DNA of 64,000 bases, from contig CM075851.1 in NCBI GenBank assembly GCA_037975125.1, forward strand, positions 73,883,487 to 73,947,486. The letters are read 5' to 3'. The notes beneath the pieces were generated by a model that ran no database searches, was not told the origin of the DNA, and saw only the letters and a list, made by a program, of their open reading frames with translations. This document shows, one piece after another, positions 42,001 through 52,995 of this stretch (its first letter is position 1; every line of letters starts with the position of its first letter). The translations under genes were made by a program, and so were the position numbers. Origin of the DNA: Latrodectus hesperus. Its lineage: Eukaryota > Arthropoda > Arachnida > Araneae > Theridiidae.

Positions 42001-45000
42001 AATTTCTATTATAGATTTTTCAAGTTCCTGTATGTAATCTTCCACACATTTCATTTTGATTTTCAATTCATCAGTTTTTTCAAGAAGTGCTTTTTGTTTT
42101 CCTTCTATTATTGGCCTGCTTTTTTTGTTGCTTTATTCATCTAAAAATAATTTATACTTTGGCTTGGCACCGGCAGCAAAACTAAGTCTAAGTCTTTGCT
42201 AATTATTATGTTGTTGACATCTCCTATGCTTCAGATATGATATACTTAGTCACAAAATTGATTGATTATTTAAATTTTCTACCATCAAATTTTTATCCAC
42301 AGAAAACACATGTTTAACAGATGGTTGACATTGAGAGAGTAGTAAAAGCAAATTAACTACTTTCTATAAATTAAATAATTTTGTCAACATGAGAGTAAGT
42401 TAAAATAAAAAGTATGCATTCTATCTTCAGTAAAATCAAATTTCTCATCAATAAAATCTTGTAACCTCAGTCAGTTGTAATAATTTAAGTTCTTCGACAA
42501 AATTATGAAATTGTTTCCTTTATTTTGAATTATACTGTACCGAGCTCCACGGGTTCGTGTTGATTGAGAGTTGAATAAAGCGACCACTTAATGAACACAA
42601 GACTTTTATTCGTAAAAACTTTACTAGATAAACGAAATTCCCGCTGTAACAATCACAATTATACAGCTACAATTCGTCGGATACAATAGGAAATAGCTTC
42701 CAATCACAGGTCTCAAATACCTCAGACAGAGAACAACTAGCAGTCACAACTAATCGTCTTCACTCACTGACTGTCTTCACAAAAACTAAACTCTTCCATG
42801 TCGGGCTGCGGTATTTATACCTGACTTGGCGGAGAAATCTACCAATTTCGCCAAGGTTCTGGAAGCTTCTAGGCTATCTCGAAAAATATTGGTCCTAGAG
42901 CTTAGGTGATGGATGTTTCCAGAAGTATCGATTTCTCGCCAAGTCGCCAAAAATCTCGCCAACCGTCGCCAAGTCGCCAAGAATCTCGCCAACTGTCGCC
43001 AAATCATTAGGAAATCCGCTTTTAAACTACAACACGTCTAAATACCGCAATTTTTGCCCAAAATGTGAGAATTTCTGATCTGTCTGAGATATTTTAAGAC
43101 AAATATAATCATTATTTACAAATTTGTAACATTGCCCCCTCTCAAGGACTGCACGTCCCGGGCAGTACAATCCCCTGATAGGAGGCTAAATTTAATATAA
43201 AAGAATTTACATTTCAAGAGGATACAGAGCACATTACATACACTAAAAATACAAGAAAATAGAAAAGATTAAAATTATCTATACTATTTACAAACAGACC
43301 ATGGTCTACTGATTTTTACTCTACATTACGATAAGGAGCTAATCTATCATAATGTACTACCTTTGGTTTTGAAGCAGATGATTTTCTTATACGAACCACG
43401 ACGTCGTTCAGTCTTTTTAGGACTGTGTAAGGACCTTCCCAGTTGGCTTGCAACTTTGGAGAAAGTCCTTTACATCGAATCGGGTTCCACAACCAAACTT
43501 TGTCACCTTCTTGGAATTCATGTCCCGTCGCTCTTGTGTCATACCTTGTCTTCATTCTTTCGGTCGTCAGGTTGATTCGGTCTCGAGCGAAGTTATGGAC
43601 ATCTTCAAGACGTGCCTGAAGGTCTCGAAGGTATTCCTCTGGCGATGAAGATGTATCCGGTGGACGACCAAACTGAAGATCACAAGGGAGACGAAGTTCG
43701 CGACCAAAGAGCATCTGTGAAGGAGTATATCCGGTAGTCTCATGGACAGCACTGCGATATGCAAGCAGAAACAGCGGTAGCTTCAAATCCCAATCTTGCT
43801 GATTTCTGGAAACCATAAGTGAGAGATTATTCAAGATGGTTCTGTTAAATCTCTCTACCATGCCGTCCGATTGTGGGTGTAGTGGCGTGGTCTGCGTCTT
43901 GTCTATTCCGAGAATTTGACACATTCCTTTAAACACAACAGAGGTGAAATTTGTTCCTTGATCAGAATGAATTTGTAAGGGAGTGCCGAATCTGGAAACC
44001 CATTGCTGCACTAGAACCTCAGCTACTGTAGTCGCCTCTTGATCGGGGATTGCAAACGCTTCAGGCCACTTAGTAAAGTAGTCCATGACAACTAGTATGT
44101 ATTTGTTGCCATTTGAAGATCGTGGTAAAGGACCCAAAATGTCTAATGCTATCCGCTCAAAAGGTGCTCCTACGTTGTACCGCTGCAACCTTCCTCGGTT
44201 ATGTTTCTTCGGTCCTTTACGTGCCGCACAGTCATCACAAGATTGGCACCATTTCTCTACATCTTGTCTCGTTTTGCTCCAATAGAAGCGTTCTCGAACT
44301 TTCTGTAGAGTTTTCATTACTCCGAAGTGGCCTCCAGTTGAGCTACTATGCAATTCTTTCAAAACATCTGAAATTCTTGATTTTGGAAGAACAAGCTGCC
44401 ATTTGAAATTACGTCCATCATCGGACTCCCATTTCCTGTATAAGACACCATTTCTTATATGGAGAGAGTCCCAAAGAGTCCAATATTGCTTAGTAGTAGG
44501 ACTGTAGGTAGAGATATCCTGCCAACTTGGTTTCATACTGGAAGATTCTTTTAATTCTAAAATTGGGTTTATATCTGGGTCTTCTTTTTGAGCTTCTCTA
44601 AGTTCTTTATCACTCCATGGGTCTGGTTTCGATGGAGGTAAAACAGTAACTTGGCGTACCGAAGGATTTACTAGCTGATAGTTTTTCTCTACTCTAGAAC
44701 AATATCGGCAGCTTTCATTACACGGTTTCCTTGATAATGCATCAGTATTTCCATGAAGAGTTTCTTTGCGTTGACGTATTTCCATTTTAGGAATTCCACC
44801 ATCTTTTGTTTTCGGACAGTATCTACGTACGTGTCCGACTCCACCGCAAGTCCAACACTGAATTTTCTTGTTTCTGCCACCTTTACTCAATTCTAAGTTA
44901 CGGAATTTTCGCCGCAGATCTTCGATTTGCTTTCTGAGATCATAGTCCGTATCAGTAGTAGAGACGGCTCTGATTGAGTGCCGGTCTTTACGCGCGGCTT

Positions 45001-48000
45001 GCTGGGCAGCCTCTATCTTATGTGCATAGACTAGGGCAGATCCAATATCTTTGACATCGGCGAGTCTAAGTGTTTTCTGTATCTCCGGATCCCGCACACT
45101 ATCGATGAAGTGATGGAGAGCCAGATCTTGACGTGTCTCAGCTGGGCAGTCCGAAAATGCTAGATGGGAAAGTCTCTGAATATCGGCAGCCAATTCTTGC
45201 AGACTTTCGCCCGCTTTTTGATAGCGGGACTTTAACTGTAGTCTGCTATATTCCTTAGTGCACTTATCTCCAAACCGCAGCTCAAGCGCACTCGATAGGG
45301 CTTGGAAATCGTGCCTCTGCTCCTCCGGAAGCGTCTCGAGGATGTCAGCCGCGTCTCCTCTTAAAGAAGCCGCCAGGTGAAAAGCTTGGGCTCGGGGATT
45401 CCATCCATTAGCTTCCGCTACCATCATAAACTGGGTCTTGTATACTTGCCAGGATGATTTCCCATCAAATGTTGAGAGTTTAATATTGGCTAGGGAAGGC
45501 ACAAATGCCACGTTGGGTTCCTCATGTCTGTTTGACATTTGTTTCTTCAAGCTTTCAATCTCCTTATTGATATTGTCTAATGCTTCTTCCACGTTTTCTT
45601 CTATCTCCAGAACTTTAGTTTCTACTGAAGTTACCTTATCTTCCATTGCATTCATCTTCTCCTGAATGATGTTGGAGAATTCTTCTTTAACACTTACAAT
45701 GTCCTTCTTAAGTTCCTTTTTAAGCTCCTCCTGTCCAGCTTTCATCTCTTCCTTTCCAGATTTTATCTCTTTCATCATCTCGGCTTTAATCTCTTCTTGT
45801 CCAGCTTTCATCTCTTCTTGTCTAGCTTTCATCTCTTCTTGTCTAGCTTTCATCTCTTCTTGTCCAGCTTTCATCTCCTCCTGTCCAGATTTTATCTCTT
45901 TCATCATCTCGGTTTTAATCTCTTCTTGTCCAGCTTTCATCTCTTCTTGTCCAGTTTTCATCTCAGCCATCTGCTCCGCTAATTTTTCGAGAAGACTTTT
46001 CATTAAATCCATATCCATTTTTCTTGTGACACGCTGCATCAACTCTTCAACCCCGATTCTGACACCAGTTGTACCGAGCTCCACGGGTTCGTGTTGATTG
46101 AGAGTTGAATAAAGCGACCACTTAATGAACACAAGACTTTTATTCGTAAAAACTTTACTAGATAAACGAAATTCCCGCTGTAACAATCACAATTATACAG
46201 CTACAATTCGTCGGATACAATAGGAAATAGCTTCCAATCACAGGTCTCAAATACCTCAGACAGAGAACAACTAGCAGTCACAACTAATCGTCTTCACTCA
46301 CTGACTGTCTTCACAAAAACTAAACTCTTCCATGTCGGGCTGCGGTATTTATACCTGACTTGGCGGAGAAATCTACCAATTTCGCCAAGGTTCTGGAAGC
46401 TTCTAGGCTATCTCGAAAAATATTGGTCCTAGAGCTTAGGTGATGGATGTTTCCAGAAGTATCGATTTCTCGCCAAGTCGCCAAAAATCTCGCCAACCGT
46501 CGCCAAGTCGCCAAGAATCTCGCCAACTGTCGCCAAATCATTAGGAAATCCGCTTTTAAACTACAACACGTCTAAATACCGCAATTTTTGCCCAAAATGT
46601 GAGAATTTCTGATCTGTCTGAGATATTTTAAGACAAATATAATCATTATTTACAAATTTGTAACAATACAAAAGCCAATCTTTAAATGGCTTTTCCAGTC
46701 CACTGAACATTGAAAAGATACTTTCCAACTAGCATAATAAATAATAAATTTAAGATATTATTTCAGTGATAAATAAATGCACCTGATTCACTGTAATTAT
46801 ATGAATTATAACCTTCAATTTTGAATTATAATTTTCAATTCTGAAAGGAAAAGATGGAAAGAATATTACAACTCAAAAATTTTATGCTTAAATATTAATA
46901 TTCACTAAATTTTATACAATATAAAGAACACAGAAACAAAGGGAAAAACAATTAAAATCACCCATTTGATTGCATAACATAACAATCTTGTTGATCACTT
47001 CATGCACATAAATCTAAATACTACATTCAGTCCTGACTAAACTGGATTATTAAGAAATTATTGTGGCTGAACAGGATTTTTATTTTAGTCAACAGTTATG
47101 AATACAAAAATCTAATATCGATCATGCCACCACCTAGTGTTAACATTAAGAGCTAAAAATCAATTAGATTTTCATTGACAATTTCATTGAAAATTTTCAA
47201 ATATTAAAACAAAAAGCTCAAAAAAATATGATATTTTCTAACAAAAAAAAAATGCATAAAGGTAAGTAAAAATTAAAGGAGCAACTCACAATTTCAAGGA
47301 GGCAAGTCAAAATTCAGGTAATTTTCAGGTGTTGTATGAACCTTGTGATGAGCTTACAAAACAAAGATTGTTTTCTAATCCAATTGGTGTGAAGCCTTTC
47401 CAATGCTATAATTAATTTAACTACTAAAGAAACTTTTCTAAATAGGAAAAGTAGAAGATGAATAAAGCCTATCTTGAATTTTCTGAACAGTGACACACTA
47501 AAATAAATATGATTTATAAATCATCTGCAAAAATTGCTTCTGAGATTTTAAATATGTCCAAGAATGAAGATACACACAACTGTGGCACTACAATTTCATA
47601 TGACAAGACTTTTGTAACAAGATTCTCAGTAGAGAAAATGCCTCAAGAGTGAGGAAAGGGCATCTCATACTGTATATGAATGTCACATATTCTCTCACTG
47701 GGTTTCTGGAGCCCAGTAGGTAGAGGATGTGTCCATGTTAATATGTGATGCCCAAAGTCTGTGGTGTGGTAATCTTCTGCTGGTGTGGTGTAGATGTAAA
47801 GAGGAGAGTGCCAACTTAGGTGTGACCTCGTCACTTAACAATGGTTCAAAATTATGAGGCACTTGGTGATGGGTGAGTATTTCAAAACCATTAACCTAAA
47901 GATACAGTTCAGGGCTCGTCTGTACCACTATATATGTATATGAATGTGATGCCATTGCCCTTATTCGATTGATCACTTTAGGTACTCTTGATACTATAAC

Positions 48001-51000
48001 ATGAGTATCTAAAGTACCGAAAAAAAGAATACCAAATCACACTTAAGCTCCACATGAAACCTATCTGAACTTATAAATAAAATGGGAGACCCTTATAGAT
48101 GGAGCTAGGTTATTTTGGATTTGGAGCTTGGAAAAAAATGCTTTAGCAGAGGTGCCTTGACTTTCAAATCCAATTAAAAAGATGAATGGAAAGGGGAATC
48201 GAAATTATTATTCAAGAATACACCAGAGGGTGTTTTTTAAACACAGAAGAGATTGGTTTCTTAAGATCTTACCCTCTCTTAAAATGCTTAGCTTCAAAAG
48301 GTATAAATGTAATGGATGTTAAAAGACAAAGCAAAGAATAAGTGTTGCTCATAACCAACATTTAAAGAGTCTGAAAACTATTGCTGGTTTTCATAAATAA
48401 ATTATAAGTGCCTAAAAATGTTCAAAAACTTCTCACTACATACCATCCTAACACCAATTTTAGTTTGATAAGGTAAATGTATGAAAAATTATACTGATAA
48501 ATGAGGATTGACATCTCTATAACAAAATTTTTAATTTTTCCAAAATGTGGGAAATTTAGTACTTTTGTTGAAATCCCTGATTTTGAAGATATTCATGTGG
48601 ACTTTCTACCACCTAACCTAATTTTTATTTTATATTCAAAGATATGGTGTAATCAATAGCTTCCTGCACAAATATCTCAGGTTATTTTTACAAAGTGGAG
48701 AAATTTACATGGGTTTAGAATTGGAGCAATTTCATGAAGTTGACACTTGGCGAAATACACTAGCCAAATTCTGCTTATAATGATGAAGAAAAGACTACAT
48801 CCAGATTATTTTAACATTAGGTTCTGTTAAAGAAATCCCCACAAATGAAGAAAATAAAGAATACTTAGAAAACAACTTGAGTGAAAATGAGTTACCCATA
48901 GATTAACTCTGACAAAAAAACCCATAAGATACTCAAAATTTCACTCCAGGTTATTTGTAAATGAATAGAAATATATACATATGATAGATTTTATATGGAT
49001 TGTTTTGAATGTGGACTCTGACCAGAAGTATTGGACGATGAAATTATAGAGTATAAATGAAAGAGAATGAAAAAGAAAAAAGATTTAGACATTAAACAAG
49101 AAAATATCATACTTCAGTAACCATTTGCAAAACCAGCAACAGATTAGTTGATAGGATTAACATACTTTTTTGAAGAAGATAATGAGAAATTGCTTTCCGA
49201 TACTAAAAAATTTAAATGTATTTTTATAAGGTTTTGAAACATAAAAAAAATCATCTGATTTGGTTTTTCATCAAAAAGAAAAACGAAAGGATTGTTTTTA
49301 AGCACACATTTTATATTGTTTCTATTTTTTACAGAGTACCCATTAAGCAGTCTCTTTCTAATAATTTAATTAAAAAATCATTTTATAATTAAAGAAAAAT
49401 AGTTAACCATCTCTTTGTTAATAGAAATAGTTTCTTTGTAACAGTACTTCTTTGTTTATCAAAATCAAATTTGGTATAAAAAATTAAAATATCTGACATT
49501 TATATATCTTATATAACTATTTATCATTTTGCAAACTTTAAATTTGATGAACTTTTTTACAGTTTCTTATGAGTTGTCAAAAAAAGTTGTATTTACTACT
49601 CCACATTTATTTCATTAATTATTATAATGTACAACAAAATTTGAAGTACCTTGTTACAATAAGATGACATATCAAGTTCAAATGGAAAAGTGCATCTTCC
49701 AGTTTCCTAAAAAAATAATGTTTTTAAATACCAATAAGATATTGTAACAAAAATATAGATAATATTATATATATATATATATAGATAATATTATATATTA
49801 ATAAAACACTCAATTAACTTACCTTAAAACGTTCACCTTTCACAATATCATAACTAAAGCGTAAAAGAGAGAGAGTTAAAATTGGAGGAAGACATTGAAT
49901 TTTCAAGCCCTGTGAAATAAAATGCAAATTATCATTAATAAATACAACAATCATAAAATAAAAAAATTTATATTATGTAAACAAATAAAATTTTTTTATA
50001 ATGTACATATATAAAGAGATAGTTGCAGAATACATCTGAAGTAGTGAAATTTCAATTTTATACAAAAATATTTAAATATCAAAAATAAAAGAGGTAGAAG
50101 AATGTTATGCTAAAAATAAAAGAAACCTTTGAGTAAACACTAAAAAATATACAAAACATTAAAAATTCAAGTGATTTTAAATTAAAAGTTAAAAAATGCA
50201 TTAAAATTACTTCAAAGTTGTCAAGATATAATAAGAAATAAAAAGATGGCAAGTTATTATTTTATTAACTTTTTTGTCCCAGCGGTACAACTGTCGTGCC
50301 ACGAAAGGGAGTGTCTTAAGGCAGCTGTGATACAGCAATTGTACCATGGATTGCTTCCCACTTTCAAGTGCTCGACTTTCTCCCGCTCAAATTTTTTGCA
50401 GCAATTAAATGAGTTCAATAATTGCAGTTGAGGGAGATTTAAATAATGTTTTTTTGTATATGAAAATCATAAAAACTGGAAACTTGTCAGAGCAAAGAAT
50501 TTTGGTGAAAAACCTATTTATTGTCTTCCTTTTTAAAAGAAAAACATACTCACCCGCACTTTAACAATTTTTTTTCATTGTAACCAGTTGCCTTTTTTGT
50601 TGCTAAAAAAATATTTCTGAATGCTTCACGTTGTAAGAGCTTAACAGATGAAATTTGCAGATAGTGATCCTGATTGCAGTGATGAATCTTAATCCAAGGA
50701 TAATAGTTTTTTCAACGATAATAATGATGCAGATTCCTTTGTATCATTTGATTTTGATTGGTGCAATGCTAAAACAAATGACAAGGCTATCATTTTTAAA
50801 ATTACGGGGGATTTAATTATTTCTGAGCTAATAAATGATTTAGTAGAAGAACATGCAGATGAAACAAATGGGTATGTTTCACAAATATTAGAATTACAGC
50901 TGGGAAGTAATAAAAATGTTTTTTTTTATTACTAATATTATAGAGTTAAAAATACTAATATTAACGAATAAGAGTTAAAAAAAGCACACTTTTAATACTA

Positions 51001-52918
51001 ATATAATTATACTTTTAATGGATCATATAACATCACAGATTAGAGGTCGACAGACGAATTGATTGAAACTCCTGTTTTTAGAAAATTATGTCCCCGAGAT
51101 TGATTTTTTTTAATGTATTGAGATTTTTACATTTCACAGACAATAAAAATAAATCAAAACTTGATAAAGAATATGAGATTGTAGAAATTATGTATAATTT
51201 TTGGTCTTTTAAGTTTATCTTTTATAAGAAGCACTATCATCTTTCTGAAGAGCTTGCAGTTAATGAATTCATCATAAAATTCAAAGGAAAAGTCAAGTTA
51301 CTTTTGATATGGAAGTGTATCTAGGTAAAGACTGAAATAAAATGAATTCAGGAATTGCAGCTCCTTGTAATGTGTCAAAATTAACAAATTCTGTGTAGAA
51401 TAAAGGCCATAAATGAAAAAAATGGATAATTTATTTTCTTCACCAGAACTTTTTCGCAATTTTCTAGAAAAAAAAAATTCCTGTGGCACAGTAAGAAGCA
51501 AGACAAAACATTTCCCCAAAGACCTTTCCAAGCTTAAACTTAAACAAGGTAATGTTATTCTCATTTTTGCAGTGGGATGACAGTATTATGTTGAAAGGAG
51601 AAACACAAAGTTTACATGTTTAGTAACATGCATGATCCAAATTTTATAAGAAATGATGAAAAAGAAAAATCCAAAATTGTATCAGATTATAATGAACATA
51701 TGAGTTAAATTAATAAAAGTAATAGGGTGGCTAATACTTAAACTTTTGGTCGAAGAACATATAAATGGACAAAAAAATTTTTTTCAACATATTAGATTTA
51801 AGCATTTCAAATGCATTTATTACATTTAAAAATATCAGGTTAGAAACAAGGCCCAAATTTTTTCCAGATGAATTTAATTACTTTTTTCATAAGCATAGAA
51901 ACTAATTCAACCCCTTCAAGAAAACCAGCACTCTTATCCCTTAGTTCTTGTAAGCGAATTTGTCAAGAAGAAATATATGGGTCAATTGACAAAAAACAAA
52001 GAAAAAGATGTGTTTTCTTAAGAAAAAGTAGATTATTATAATACTATACTTATTGATAAGCAAACTCATTTACATTTCTGTCAAAATTATGGTGGACCCA
52101 GCAAATTACAATCCCACAATCAGAAGATAAATATTTGTCATAGCAAATTCTTTAGCACTAAAGTGGGGTGAAAATGATCCTTTCCTTTCTATCATAGGAA
52201 AGGGGGTAGGAAATGCCTTCTCACGTCACTGTAGCAGCAGTTTTTTAAAACGGTGACGCCAAACTCAAGGTTAATAAAAAATAAAATCTAAAATATAAAT
52301 TGGAAACCTTTTTTTGCATATTTCTATATTACAGCTCAATTCAATTATACATAAATTTTCAAGATTATCCTTTACATTGGCACAACAGCTCATTATGAAC
52401 AGTAGCCTTTTTCAGGAGTCTTTCCTGTTCTATTCTATTCCCAATGGAATGGGTTTCTTACTCTTAATTCAAAATCCTTATCCAGACTGCCCTTCACCTT
52501 ATCTTAAATCTTCCATAGAGAGGAAATGCATTAGAGACCTTATGAGCTGTTCTCAAAATAAAGAGACTTTTTTAAACTTCAATAACAGTACACTATATAT
52601 CTTGGATTGCCAGCAAATCCAATCTATAAGAGTCAATCTGCTCAATCAACAATAATTAAAGTTTTACTTTGATAAAGTGTACGTATGTTCTAGAATCTAA
52701 GTCTCAGGTATACATTGATCATTTCCAAGTGAAAATTCATAATGGCAAGATAGTATTTATTTCTTTAGACTTCACAACAAGAATTTTCTTACAAGGTTGA
52801 GTTGTTAGCCTTATGCCCAAACAGTTAGTTACAATCTGGTGGGCTGCCCCTTATGGCAGGGTGCATGGCTGTATCCTTGGACAGTGAGTACCCATTTTAG
52901 TTGTTTCTTATGATATGC

Positions 52919-52995
<77 letters not shown>

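Larger units (their letters stand above)
42536..43131 (-). repeat. 3' LTR of the Gypsy element
   Basis: 596 bp. On the minus strand it begins TGTTACAAATTTGTAAAT and ends GAGCTCGGTACA. It has the same internal signals as the 5' copy at an offset of 3534 bp. Near-identity of the two LTRs implies recent insertion, since both are made from one template. Confidence 0.95.
42536..46665 (-). mobile_element. young Ty3/Gypsy LTR retrotransposon, internally deleted (4130 bp)
   Basis: Two 596-bp LTRs (TGT...ACA) flank a minus-strand interior. A 4-bp ATAC repeat lies on both sides (42532-42535 and 46666-46669), as Gypsy integrases produce. Read on the minus strand the order is 5' LTR (46665-46070), primer-binding site, one ORF for gag fused to integrase, purine tract, 3' LTR (43131-42536). 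Protease, reverse transcriptase and RNase H are absent. A complete element of this type would be several hundred codons longer. The insertion interrupts hAT copy C. Confidence 0.95.
41180..47345 (-). mobile_element. hAT-like DNA transposon copy C, split by a Gypsy element
   Basis: The left end CAGGGTTCATACA (41180) and right end TGTATGAACCTTG (ending 47345) are inverted repeats with one mismatch over the first 13 bp. Outside the Gypsy insertion the left (41180-42535) and right (46670-47345) flanks match the left and right parts of copy B at 21172-22269. A transposase C-terminal piece lies on the minus strand at 41780-42370. GATGA occurs at both borders as a possible short target duplication, but hAT elements normally give 8 bp, so this is unsettled. 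Confidence 0.8.
37700..47900 (+). mobile_element. decayed non-LTR retrotransposon (I/Jockey-like with RNase H), split by later insertions
   Basis: Plus-strand remnants appear in the order expected for such an element. An APE-type endonuclease piece includes LEFLIKHNLDILNIGNS and LEVIDIT (~38520-38695). A pre-RT region reads NGKWDEFKKAFTDLNKNIRK then DFWRKFYEEM (~39080-39180). Reverse transcriptase includes STETALHQFV, VTFLDIQDTFDNTS (~39780-39900), YYTQDYADY (the YADD box, ~40117) and LGIFLDHKLNWNKHV (~40365). RNase H includes FSDSQASVLAINSK (~41030) and SGHVALEGN (~41150). The RNase H frame resumes at 47346 with DELTKQRLFSNPIGVKPFQC, so 41180-47345 is an insertion. Many stops and frameshifts; an old, dead copy. 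The left end is approximate. Confidence 0.85.
36985..49649 (-). other. USP40 intron 7 (12.7 kb), transposon nest
   Basis: The largest USP40 intron. From about 37.7 to 47.9 kb it is occupied by a non-LTR retrotransposon, a hAT-like element inside it and a Gypsy element inside that. From about 47.9 to 49.1 kb is a less AT-rich stretch with no readable family. The remainder is ordinary AT-rich intron. Confidence 0.8.

Noticed and set aside
42786..43007. 73-codon frame in the LTR (also at 46320-46541) with Leu-Ala-Arg-Phe-Leu repeats
   Set aside because: It is the translation of the 30-bp U3 array and spans the TATA box; no protein signal.
45666..46097. 143-codon Ser/Phe-rich open frame on the plus strand, and its neighbours at 43363-45982
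   Set aside because: Antisense shadow of the gag-integrase ORF; the repeats are the reverse complement of the MKxxQEE units.
52314..52655. 113-codon open frame on the plus strand
   Set aside because: No motif I recognise, Ser/Leu/Asn-rich, in a transposon-rich intron; it could be part of an unknown repeat but coding is not supported.
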